DNA from: Mactromeris polynyma | Taxonomy: Eukaryota; Mollusca; Bivalvia; Venerida; Mactridae | NCBI GenBank assembly: GCA_032209605.1 | Contig: JASFXZ010000005.1 | Span: forward strand, 29,748,905-29,812,904 | Direction: 5' to 3' | DNA: 64,000 nt | Shown here: positions 44,770 to 55,915 of the stretch, in pieces | Position numbering within the stretch: the stretch's first letter is position 1 | Layout: each line of letters starts with the position of its first letter | Program-made: the position numbers and the translations under genes | The notes under the pieces: generated by a model | Database searches by the model: none | What the model was told of the DNA's origin: nothing | Seen by the model: the letters and a program-made list of their open reading frames with translations, nothing else

Positions 44770-45085
44770 TTTTATTTTGTATTCAGAAAATGAAGATCAC
44801 AATAGTTACTACCATTGCCCTTTCCGCCGTCATCGGTATCACTATATATCAGGTACCGGACGCACTCTTATACTAAAACGAGCTATATTCTTAATTTCCA
44901 GTGCCCTTTTCGGACTCTTGTTCCTCCTTCCGCGTTCTTGTCCAAGGAACCACCGGAACCAAGGACCAGATTGTCTTCCTGAACATAGAAATGTATACCG
45001 AAACAGGTGTGGCTTCTAATGTTGAACAGTGCAAACTAATATGTTGGATATCACTTGGTTCCTGTGCCATCTCATCATGACACCA
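44770..45085 (+). pseudogene. Degenerate third copy of the Gly-rich secreted protein gene
   Basis: After intron-like TATTTTGTATTCAG, an ATG at 44790 opens MKITIVTTIALSAVIGI, matching the signal peptide of the two intact genes. The Asn run, the whole GSGY repeat domain and the exon 2 donor are missing. The exon 3 equivalent starts at 44902 after TTCCAG and reads LFGLLFLLPRSCPRNH after a frame change. A trace of the 3' UTR exon (GGTTCCTGTGCCATCTCATC, then ATGACACCACATC) follows at about 45056-45085. Retained intron and splice-site sequence shows it arose by DNA duplication, not retroposition. Confidence 0.75.
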
Positions 45086-45189
45086 CATCACTGACGCATC
45101 AAAAAGACGCGTATGCACAAAACTATTATTGTTCAAGTGTATATGTGTCAATGCCAGAAAGCAAATTTGCTTTTAAAAAGATCTGCTGT

Positions 45190-45681
45190 CTATTAACGAT
45201 CAATAGATATCAGATTACACTCGCCCAATTTGTTTCATATCAAGTTCGATAATGTAACCAAATATTTGCCAAATATACTTAATATCTCTTCCTAGTTTAC
45301 AACCGCAATAAAGAAACCACATAAATATATAAAATGTAGTTTGTATTTTAAGACAATAATACAAATGGATGCCACATAAAAAGTGCATAACCACCTAAAA
45401 TCCCATATAAACATGGTGAGAAACACACTGCTAATTAAATCGGTGAAAATACGATTATCGCCAAGGAACTATCAATGACAAAACAATCAAAAAGTAAACT
45501 TTTATATATTGGCTTTTGTGCACCAAAACTTACACTTCAAATGTATAATTCATCGAACTAAAATATCGACCACAAAAGCACACTCAATGTTTCGATAATA
45601 AAAGACAAAATCTCATACCACATGTACACACGGAAAACACCGCAAAAAAGAACATTCATAAAACAACGAAGTATAATGCAG
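45190..45681. other. Duplicated spacer downstream of TLR B (resumed)
   Basis: Colinear with 31.95-32.41 and 54.74-55.21 kb. No gene seen. Confidence 0.5.
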
Positions 45682-46164
45682 TAGTAATGGATAATCGGGC
45701 AAATTTCATAATCGATAATTGGATTATTTTAAAAACTCATGTTCGATATTCGAATCGGAAATAATCGAAATCTTAGTTTTTTAGTAAAAGTGTAATGCTG
45801 ACAATTAAGTTCATATATACAAGTTAATTTTGATATCTCTTTGTAACTACATTTAACATCTATGGGGTTTAACATTACTATTATCATTCAATAAATTTAT
45901 TTGGTTTTGTATACATGTTTATTTGTATTTGACTGAAGAAATTGAAAACAAATATATTTGATTTTCTTTGTACAGATTATTACTAGTATGGACTTCATTA
46001 AAGATTTGATCTATAGCTTCAGGAAATAGATAGACACAATTAATAGATGTCCAAAAAATGAAACATTTCCGATAATCGATTATGAACTACAATAATCGAT
46101 TGTCGCCGACGTCGGATGTCTAGCGAAGATTTTTCGATTATTTTCCATTATAACGCCATCACTA
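45682..46164. mobile_element. hAT-like MITE downstream of TLR B, 483 bp
   Basis: TAGTAATGG to CCATCACTA ends, orthologous to 32411-32792 but with about 100 more internal bases (around 45895-45995). The left target duplication has decayed to a GTATAATGCAG context, while ATATACAC remains on the right. Confidence 0.7.
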
Positions 46165-46390
46165 ATATACACCAAAGAGTGAGTCAATTTGACTGTAAAT
46201 TGCTTTTTTCCTCCTTTCTCGTGTTTATCTGGAATGCTTGTTGTGGCATCAGTTTGAGTGGGACACAAGAAATACAAGAAAACTTAGCATACATATTGTT
46301 TACATCAACTTCAATCAAGTTACTGATGTAACGTTAATTATCAGATCAAAATTTGGTGGACATACTTGGCAAATTTTATTCGGTATTAAG

Positions 46391-48664
46391 TTAGTTGGCT
46401 GCAAGGTTTAATATCGATTCACAAACATTTTCCCATGATGTCTTCAGTCTATATTCTCCATCATTATTCTCCCAAAGAATCCGCACTTTGTTACGAAATA
46501 ACAATTTCATTGCAGGAGTCATCATTGCAACATCCACATCTTCCTTCATCATCAACAGAATTGGCGTCTTCGTCTGAATGGCTTGCTGAAATTCCTCTTC
46601 ACAGAAGTCACCATTGCAATAATTGTTTGAAATAACACTAAGAAAAACGGTGGACTGTTCAATACATCTCAAAGACTCATTATAGACATACTGACCAGGA
46701 CGAAACTGTGCATCACCACGACAAACAAGATTCCTATCTGTATCAACAATCTTCTGAAGACCTTCATTAAGGGGCCCAACAACATTGTCCAGTACGAAGT
46801 CTTCATCATCACTGCTATATGACAAAAATACGCAAAAACGACCCTCATCAACCCTTACCATATTGATAATATCATTTCGTTTGGCTTGCTTATTTATTTG
46901 TTTCTTTCTCATGTATACAATAACAACCACACTGATGCACACTACAGTGAACACGACGGTCGATGAAATAAGTATAATATTTCTGGTCTTTCTATCACAA
47001 ATGTTCTGTACTCTTGTCGCAGCCTCTTTATTCATGTGTATCTGTTCTCCAGTTTCACCTTTACATGTAATGTTTTCAGAAAGTGTATCAATGAGCTCAG
47101 TGTTAAGAAGCCAATGTATAGAATGTATCGCCTCACATTTGTCACACATTAAAGGATTAAATGTTATACCCACTTTTGGTTTTCCATAATGTCCAGGCTC
47201 ACTGGAGGTTGTATCTATATCAGTAGTATTGACTTCAACAGGCTGAACAGTTCTACTAAGTGAATCAATGTAACGCATCGATACTTCATCTATTACCTTT
47301 ATACTATTCTTGATGAGGTTTAAAACTCGGAGTTTAAGTAGATTATGTAACTGGAAATGAACATGTGTCAGTCTATTTCCTTCAAGGTTTATAACTTCAA
47401 GATTATCATTACCGGCGTACATGTCCTCTGGTATATCGGTGAGTTGATTTGATGCCAACTGAATGTTCTTCAATTTCTGTGAAGTCTTAAGAAGTTGAGC
47501 GAACAGTTGAATGTTTTCCATATACATTATATAAAGCTTATTGTCAGAAAGATCTAAATGTTCAAGGTTGGGCATACAGTCAAATATGCTGGGATGTATG
47601 TACTCCATTCCATTATTAGCAAAGTTCAACAGTTGTATTGACTTCAAGTCAATGTTATCACACACACATTCCAGGTCTAGGCGTCGTATTTTGTTTCTCA
47701 TCGCTACAAATTCTTTCGACCAGCTTTTGAAATAGTTCACACTCCAAATTTTAGTATTATAGACAAATATATCATAACTTACTATACCACTGGCATTAAT
47801 GACTTCAGGAGAGAGAAGGTAGCTCATGAAGGGTCTATTATTTTTTAAAGGAATATTCACGTTCGACAAGGAAAATGCTTGAACATTATGTAGCATCCAT
47901 ATTGTGTCGACGATAGCATCACTCATGTCTATCATATGAATACGTTTGAAATCATCAGTGGTTACACCGTCAATTGATATTTCACTAATCATAGCACGAG
48001 AGATGTTTAATATGTTCAATTGACTGAGGTCATTGATGATATTAAATTCGAGGACTGATACACGCGTCTTGCTCAAGTCGAGATGAAAAATTGGTTTTTG
48101 CGACAAACATCTGCTGAATTCTTTATCGATTGTCAAAGGCAACCATACGTAATTGATGTTGGACAATAATAATTGTTCCAAGTTTGGTACCTTTTCGGAT
48201 CCATTAAGAGCTGCAGCTATTTCTTCAAGCCTAAACCTTGTACATCCACTAAAATCTAGGATTTTGACATTCCTAAGACCACACAACGTGCAAGGTTCAA
48301 ACTGAATCCCACTCTCGGAGTGTACCTGTAATATTTCTAACTTTTGTAAATCTCTGAATGTACCATTTTTGAATGTTATATCGTTACTGTATGAGCCAAA
48401 CACTTCAGAGAATTTGAGATTTTTTACATTTTTCCAATTATCGGAATGAAATAGTGAAAAGTTTATTTCAAACGCAACGGATTTTGACATAAAATCTTTA
48501 ATGTGTACACTGGTGACTTTCTTTGGAATGTCCAACGGTATATGATCACATGTCCAAACATTGTCCTCTAATGATTCACATGCTGTATTCAATGTTTCGC
48601 AAACTGAAATATTGATTAAAGCAGTCAAAATGGCCAATGAAAATGATATCTTTAATATCTCCAT
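46391..48664 (-). CDS. Toll-like receptor B (LRR-TM-TIR), 757 aa
   Basis: Same architecture as TLR A: signal peptide (MEILKISFSLAILTALINIS...), Cys cap at about 29-39, leucine-rich repeats, LRRCT-like Cys cluster at about 508-555, membrane span at about 562-584, and TIR at 609-757 with FLSYSS and CRGDAQFRPG boxes. It is a single open frame. On the minus strand a likely acceptor (TATTTTTTAATAG) ends about 50 bases before the ATG, so a 5' UTR intron is plausible. Residues 353-757 are identical to TLR C, and the few base changes I saw there are silent. All 22 residue differences from C lie between about 89 and 346. AATAAA follows the stop by about 10 bases. Confidence 0.93.
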   Translation of the reverse strand: MEILKISFSLAILTALINISVCETLNTACESLEDNVWTCDHIPLDIPKKVTSVHIKDFMSKSVAFEINFSLFHSDNWKNVKNLKFSEVFGSYSNDITFKNGTFRDLQKLEILQVHSESGIQFEPCTLCGLRNVKILDFSGCTRFRLEEIAAALNGSEKVPNLEQLLLSNINYVWLPLTIDKEFSRCLSQKPIFHLDLSKTRVSVLEFNIINDLSQLNILNISRAMISEISIDGVTTDDFKRIHMIDMSDAIVDTIWMLHNVQAFSLSNVNIPLKNNRPFMSYLLSPEVINASGIVSYDIFVYNTKIWSVNYFKSWSKEFVAMRNKIRRLDLECVCDNIDLKSIQLLNFANNGMEYIHPSIFDCMPNLEHLDLSDNKLYIMYMENIQLFAQLLKTSQKLKNIQLASNQLTDIPEDMYAGNDNLEVINLEGNRLTHVHFQLHNLLKLRVLNLIKNSIKVIDEVSMRYIDSLSRTVQPVEVNTTDIDTTSSEPGHYGKPKVGITFNPLMCDKCEAIHSIHWLLNTELIDTLSENITCKGETGEQIHMNKEAATRVQNICDRKTRNIILISSTVVFTVVCISVVVIVYMRKKQINKQAKRNDIINMVRVDEGRFCVFLSYSSDDEDFVLDNVVGPLNEGLQKIVDTDRNLVCRGDAQFRPGQYVYNESLRCIEQSTVFLSVISNNYCNGDFCEEEFQQAIQTKTPILLMMKEDVDVAMMTPAMKLLFRNKVRILWENNDGEYRLKTSWENVCESILNLAAN

Positions 48665-49695
48665 GTTCGTGGTCGTTGTTTCTTTCTTCGCTAAATCCTT
48701 GTATTTGTTGATCTATTAAAAAATATAAGAACTTCTATATTCATATTCGGAACCTCAATATTCTTTTAAAAATTCCATTTTTTGTATTTAATTGTAGACT
48801 GTCATTCAGTAGTTTGACTATTCAATCCTAGGTTGTAAACAGCACGTGAAATTGAATGTCTGTAAATGTCTGTAAATGAGCGCTTTTTGGCTATCTCTAA
48901 ATTCATAAGCTATTAGATATATCGCACAATATCTACACAACTTCCCGAATTATATCCAGGATAATGCAAGGCATTATTGCGTATCAACATTTCAAAATCC
49001 CAAACAGTGTTCATGTATAACCATTGTACAAATATGAAGAAACACGTAGATAAGATATGTACCTGATTCATCCGAACTGAAAACGTTTGAACGGCCTTCA
49101 CACAGTGTAGTTGCCAAATTAGCCAAATCATCTACTATATATATAATTGCAATATAATGGCGATTCACAATAATTAGCTTGTTTTATCATGTTAAAACTT
49201 GTTGAAAGCGCCGCTTGTTAAACATATAGGAAGTTTTGTCTTAATTTGAAGATATTACAAACATCGTTTAAAACTTTCGACAAATAAAGAGGAAGTCATG
49301 TTTGTCTATTCAAACTTGTTCATGTACGAAATGACACAGATGAGCATAATATCACTTTAACTTACCATGAAATACGATATGAATGGGAGTGAAATTCATT
49401 TGGTATAAATTTATTTTCTATGGTTTTGTTAACCTTCTAATTTTGTATGACACTAGACTGAATAAAGTAACTGGAAAAAAGGAAGTAAAAATTTCTTTTT
49501 GAAATATGATCATCCTAAACCTGTCATTTGTCAGTTATTTAATATACATTTAAGCTAATATATACATTAAAGCTAATACAAAGACATATGTAAAAGAAGG
49601 TACGGTTCGTTAAAATTTATCGTAGATACCGTACATTTAGGCTAATATAAAGACATCTGGACCCTGGAAAGGCGGTACGGTCTGTTAACACGATA
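48665..49695. other. Upstream region of TLR B
   Basis: Nearly identical to the region upstream of TLR C for the first ~440 bases. A segment at about 49109-49385 is then absent from the C copy. One 76-bp repeat unit (about 49610-49690) is present where C has four. No gene seen; the small frames are shared shadows. Confidence 0.5.
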
Positions 49696-49864
49696 AGTAA
49701 AACCTCACTTGAAGACCACCTATATAATAAGAGCATCTCAAAATTAAGAACACAAATTTCCAGCCCATTTTCAATGTTTTTCTCTTTATTTAACCTCAGT
49801 ATTAAGACCAACTTAAGACCAACTCTAGAATCCCAAGCGTCGTCTTATTATTGAAGCTTTACTG
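49696..49864. mobile_element. Tc1/mariner-type MITE upstream of TLR B
   Basis: The ends AGTAAAACCTCACTTGAAGA and (other strand) CAGTAAAGCTTCAATAATAA are flanked by TA. It is orthologous to 59156-59324. Confidence 0.55.
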
Positions 49865-49929
49865 TAAGTGTTGCATGTTATAGAATACGCGTGTAAACGC
49901 ATTTGATTTCCGAAATTTATGCAGAACAA

Positions 49930-50110
49930 TTGACACCAGACATGTTGTCATGCTTAGATGAAATTGAAATATTTTTACACTTCCGGGTGAAATCTGGGGA
50001 AAATCCCTAAGTACAGTCACCAGTAGCAAACACTTCGATGTAGTCATGAATTACTATATAAATTATTCTTTTTAATCCACCCAAGATGAATCACAAGATA
50101 ATGTTTCTTG
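49930..50110. repeat. Conserved intergenic block (copy 4 of 6), upstream of TLR B
   Basis: CAGACATGTTGTCATGCTTA, ACACTTCCGGGTGAAATC, GATGTAGTCATGAATTA and AAGATGAATCACAAG are shared with the other copies. Confidence 0.6.
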
Positions 50111-50875
50111 CTTTAGTTCATCGCCACAAATTACGTAATATATGTAGGGTGTCACCTTTCCATTTAATACCAGAATGTCTGATGTTTAGTATTCAAATAG
50201 AGGATATTGGAATTGCTGATACCTCCTATTCGGATTAAAATCGCACACAAATTATTATTCATTTTGAATACTATATATCTGCAATTTGAATGCCAGATAT
50301 CCATATTTCACATATCACATAACTAGTACTGGAATTGAAGATATCTAGTATTCGAATTGCAGATATCATCATTTCAGTTTTGATTTTAGAATACTAAATG
50401 TCTACAATACGGATAACAATATGTATATATATATATTATATAGTATTCAGTTGCGGATACATAGCCTTCGATTTGTATATACATAGATACATAAGAGGCG
50501 TTACATAGTACAGTTGCCTCCAATAAATATCCGAACATATTAATTACATATACTTTGACCATCGAAAAACATCGTGATATTTTCAGAGCTATTTATGTCA
50601 AAATAACGTGATACCTGTTGTTATATTTCACGTTCTATGACACGATGTGGTATAGTATTAGTTTACTGTTCACATTAATAAGAAATAAAGGTTTCTAGAG
50701 TTGTCTCTCTTGTATTATCACCATGTTTAAATATCATATAGTGCTTGTATAAATCTAAATGCATGCAACTTTGATGGTCAGTTACTGTATTACTGCTATA
50801 CGAATCAGTACACATTAAATTCTACAATTGTGCGTGTCCTGGTCATTTGCATTATTTTACATATACAGTAAAACT
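50111..50875. other. Duplicated spacer, upstream flank of TLR B
   Basis: Nearly identical to 59560-60290. Colinearity with the C flank ends at ATTACATATA, exactly where the transposon at 50876 starts. No gene seen. Confidence 0.5.
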
Positions 50876-52738
50876 TTGAAACCTCGAACAGTTTTGGCTC
50901 GAACACAGTACATACCTCGAACAGGTTCTTAAGTCCCGGCGAAACCCCTTCTTATTTCATATTATCTAACAGTAGATCACTCGCACAGAGATAGGTCGAA
51001 CACTCGAACAGGATTTGGGGACCCTAGCTATCATTTCATTCACTGTTCACTATAGATAGGTCGAACAATACAATCATTCACACCTTTCAATGACCGCTTA
51101 ATATACTAGTATATACATGTTATTCGCACTTCGTGATAATTACTTGCCAGATGTACATGTGGAAACTCCCTAATCAGAACACCCCTCGAACAAACTTTAA
51201 AGGTCGGATTAGAGGAGAGTCTGGACTGGAGAGAATTCCTCCATTGAATGTCCGTAGGCAATACATTCTTTCAGTAATTTGAATATGTTCGCTAGAGCAA
51301 AGACCTAAATACCATTTGGCTAGAGGTTGTTTGCGTTATCGCGATGTAATATATAATGTCTGAATGCATTCTATTATTTGACTTTGCAAACTAATTTAAG
51401 CTACAAAATGTATATAAATTTGAAAATTCAATTTATAGCCCAAAATCATAAGTTATAAGAGACCAACATATTTATGCAACTTTCATAAGAGGAAGATTTG
51501 CAATGCGATATGCAAAATACATGATGTGTGAAATATTGGTTGATATTTAAATTCTCCCATAAATTATGTAAATTATCATTATAATGTGTTTATTCGTTAT
51601 AGAAATGTAGGAAATTCGATTCTTCAGAATATGAACCGCTGTAGACGCCTCTCGTTTATTTAAAACTGTATGAAAGCATTGAATATAATTAACGTAAGAT
51701 TTTGAACTATAGTTCATTCTTAAATAGATGTAGAGATTACAGCAAAATTACACTGTGCAGAAAATGTATAAGATTTTATCTTTTAGAATTTTATGGATAT
51801 TTTGATAATTTCACTGCATAAGGTGGATATATGAATCTCAAGCAAGTATTTCAGTGAATCATTTTACATGTCAAGTGATTTTAAACATAGCTGAAATGGG
51901 TATTTTGCGACATTATACCGTCCATAAAACCTGACAAGCTATTCACTTAGTGCGATGAATTATCAAAACACCATACCTGAAAACTATGCACCATAGCTTC
52001 ATTTCAAAAGATTTTTCGTAAAGGAAAAAAATAATCTATGGTAACATTTTTGGATTGTGATTTGTGTACCTAATGGGCCCTTTTCTGCGCTCACATCCAA
52101 TGTTTTCCAATTGTTTACAAAATAAGTACATCTCGTACCCGGTCTTACCTTGTTTCCATCAAAACTTAATGCATACGATGATAACGACTAATGGTATGTA
52201 TTCATAGAGACAATTAAATTATTATGCCTTCTCTCAATGCTCCGTCATTATACGATCTATCGTATTTTTGCGGAAAATTATCGTCCGGTTTTGGGAGATT
52301 TATTTTACCTGTAAAATAACAATCCGGACAGAAAAATTCGTTCGGATTCCGGAGTAGGGAGGATCCGGACTGTGGGGGATTTTTTATATGTCGTATTGGA
52401 GGAACTAAACCCTGAAAATTGTCCGGTTGCAGGAAGTTTCCGGATCGGAGAGTTTCCGGATTAGGGAGTTTCCAGTGTACATGTAGTATGTGACAGACAA
52501 TTCATGCGTATAAGAATAAACGAGAGGTGTCACAGGGAATCATTTTTGCTTTGCTTTCATTTCTTTTTTAATTTTATTATTATGAATAATGCTGCGACTA
52601 TTATCGACGTGCATTCAGTATGAAAACCGGCGACTGTCAATTAGGAAATATACGCGTATACCGTAGATGCCTCGAACAGTAGATGGCTCGAACTAATTGC
52701 TAGGTCCGACGGCAGTTCGAGGTTTCGAATTTTTTCTG
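50876..52738. mobile_element. DNA element with 24-bp inverted ends, TA-flanked, carrying a nested insertion
   Basis: The left end begins CAGTAAAACTTTGAAACCTC. The right end on the other strand begins CAGAAAAAATTCGAAACCTC. The 24-bp ends differ at three positions, and TA stands on both outer sides. CCTCGAAC and GCTCGAAC motifs recur inside both ends. No transposase is seen, so it is non-autonomous. The corresponding place in the TLR C flank (about 60290) reads ACATATACTTG without the element. Confidence 0.6.
51160..52475. mobile_element. Nested hAT-like element, 1.3 kb, 8-bp target duplication
   Basis: The ends TGGAAACTCCCTAATC and GATTAGGGAGTTTCCAG are inverted repeats. TGTACATG flanks both sides (51152-51159 and 52476-52483). 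The right subterminal region is rich in TCCGG motifs (52280-52460). No transposase frame was found. It sits inside the element at 50876-52738 and is therefore the younger of the two. Confidence 0.6.
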
Positions 52739-53242
52739 TACTTTAATATTGATTTATACGCCTTGTGCTGGTGAAAATAGCAGACTTGTGTACATAAAAA
52801 ATGTCATGATGGCATATTGCTTGCGTGATCTACATCCATTGTTTGGTCGATTTTTACACCTTTTTAAAGATTATTTAACCCAAATTGTTTTCACAGCGGT
52901 CTTTTAAACTATCAAATTGGCGTGGAAATGTATTAATAAACAACATCAACAATACAATTAAACTTCGATGAAAATATCAGAATTAAAGCGGAAAATTACC
53001 AACTTGTTTATCTCATTTTGTAAATTACACGGACATTTAATCAACAGAGTCTGAAACGGACGGAAATGAACGGAGTTTGCCGACTTTAGCCGATCGATAA
53101 AAATCGGCAATCTTCGATACTTACCGAGCGCGCTTAGGATTGTGGGTAATTGCGCGCTAAGGAGTATGGGTTTTTTATTCGTTCCTACCGTTTCACGGAT
53201 ATCAGCCTGTCACGAATCCATGGTATATAGGTCCGTGCCATA
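52739..53242. other. Spacer
   Basis: AT-rich, then a GC-richer patch with GCGCGCTTAGGATTGTGGGT and a second GCGCGCTAAGG within 40 bases. No gene seen. Confidence 0.35.
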
Positions 53243-55206
53243 TTGTATTCAAATGGAGATACTGTTATGTTGTTGCATTTACATGTGTGTGTGTTGTGCA
53301 TGATTCCATTTATCGTCGCCTATTGCATACTTATACTTAATTTACAATATACCCATGTAATACAAACATGTGCATAATTCATCATGTCCACATTCAGAAA
53401 CTAAACTATCGATCACCCAATCACGCTCAATGTTTCGATTACAAAGTACAAAATCACAGATCACTTATACACACAGAAACACGACAGACAGAAGCATTTA
53501 TAAGGTAATAATATAAAATGACAGAGCAATAAATGATTTTCAAAATTCAATAAGCCTTGTCGCCCATGAGGACAACATATTTACAATTACATGTATATAC
53601 AGGATAATTCAAACAGATAAAGTTGCGGAGAAGATACATTTACATTAAATTAAACATGTGTGTTGACAAAAATGACAATTTTGTATAAAAGCATCACCTT
53701 GTTTACAAAAGTTACAATAATATATACATAAAGCAAAACAAAAAACACAAGCTTGTTTCCTGTCGAAAACGAAATACAGGAAACTGTTGAAGTATGAATT
53801 TTAAAAGTACCACCGTGGAAATATACTTGTCAATTATTTAAGCAGTATTGGGTATTATCTTTAACATTTATCATTATATAACATGCATTTAGGTTAATAC
53901 AAAACATATGTACCCTGAAAAGACTGTACGATTCTTTAACATAATACGATAAAACTCACTTAAAGACCACCTCAATAATCAGACCTCCTCAAAATTAAGA
54001 ACAATTTTCAATTCCTTTTTCAGGGTTGATCTTTATTCAACCTCAATAATAAGAACGAGGGTGGTCTTATTATTTTGGTTTTACTGTATTGTGGCCGATA
54101 ATAAGCATTTGGTTATGATTATCATACATATAACTATTGGTCGTATTTTTATGACATTGCTTTCTTTCAATTAGTGATAACCGGAAGAATATGTGTGTAC
54201 ACGAACTTATTATGTAAACCTTACGCAGAATCATTAACATCAGACATGTTGTCATGCTTATGTGAAACTGCAGTATTGTAACACTTCCGGGTGAAACCAG
54301 GGAAACACCCTAACAAGTACATTCACTAGTAGAACAGATTTTGATGTAGTCATGAATTAACATATAAATTAAACTTCCACTCCGCCTGAGATAAATCACT
54401 AGGTTATGGGTCTACAATTCATTAGGATATCCGTTCTTCATGTATGCAATACAATGCCAGGTTTCATTTAGTATTCAAAAATATTGTATCAAGTATTGGA
54501 AATGCAGAAACCTAGTATTCGGATAAAAACTGCACATTAATTACTATTCATTTCGAATACTGTATATATGCATTTTGAATGCCAGAGATCTTAATCATAT
54601 ACTGTATTAGTAATCCAGAACTGAACTTGCATATATCTAGTACTCGAATTGCAGATATCACCATACTTGATATAATATTTCCATTTCTATGAAACAAGGT
54701 TATCCAAACTTCATACAGCAGGAAGTTTGCTCAAATAACGATCAAGAGATATCAGATTACATTTTTTCCATATCAAGTTTCGATAATGTAAACAAATATT
54801 TGCCAACCAATCAACTATCGCTTCCAAGTTTACAACCGCAATAACGAAACCACATAAAGATAGTTTGTATTTCAAGACAGTAATAAAATGGATGCCACAT
54901 ACAAATTGCATAATCACCTAGAAACCCATATAGACATGGTGAGAAACACACTGCTAATTAAAACCGGTGAAAATACGATTATCGCCAAGGAAACTATCAA
55001 TGACAAAACAAACAAAAAATAAACTTTTATATATTGGCTTTAGTACACCAAAACTTACACTTCAAATGTATAATTCATCGAACTAAAATATCGACCACAA
55101 AAGCACGCTCAATGTTTCGATAACAAAAGACAAAATCTCATATCACATGTACACACGGAAAATACCGCAAAAAAGAACATTCATAAAACAACGAAGTAAT
55201 ATACAC
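53243..55206. other. Duplicated spacer downstream of TLR C
   Basis: Colinear with 30.42-32.41 kb and, with the LINE insertion, 40.93-45.68 kb. It contains a MITE at 53947-54085 and a conserved block at about 54225-54415. No gene supported. Confidence 0.55.
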
Positions 55207-55689
55207 TAGTAATGGATAATCGGGCAAATTTCATAATCGATAATTGGATTATTTTGAAAACTCATGTTCGATATTCGAATCGGAAATAATCGAAATCTTA
55301 GTTTTTTAGTAAAAGTGTAATAAAGACAATTAAGTTCATATATACAAGTTAATGTTGATATCTCTTTGTAACTACATTTAACATCTATGGGGTTTAACAT
55401 TACTCTTATCATTCAATAAATTTATTTGGTTTTGTATACATGTTTATTTGTATTTGACTGAAGAAATTGAAAACAATTATATTTGATTTTCTTTGTACAG
55501 ATTATTACTAGTATGGACTTAATTAAAGATTTGATCTATAGCTTGAGGAAATAGATAGACACAATTAATAGATGTCCAAAAAATGAAACATTTCCGATAA
55601 TCGATTATGAACTACAATAATCGATTGTCGCCGACGTCGGATGTCTAGCGAAGATTTTTCGATTATTTTCGATTATAACGCCATCACTA
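55207..55689. mobile_element. hAT-like MITE downstream of TLR C, 483 bp
   Basis: TAGTAATGG to CCATCACTA ends with ATATACAC on the left side and an ATATACAC match on the right. Same internal length as the TLR B copy. Confidence 0.75.
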
Positions 55690-55915
55690 ATATACACCAA
55701 ACAGTGCATCAATTTGACTGTAAATTGCATTTTTCCTCCTTTCTCGTGTTTATCTGGAATCCTTGTTGTGGTATCAGCATGAGTAGGACACAAGAAATAC
55801 AAGAGAACTTAGCATACATACTGTTTACATCAACTTCAATCAAGTTACAGATGTAACATTAATTATCAGATCAAAATTTGGTGGACATACTTGGCAAATT
55901 TTATTCGGTATTAAG

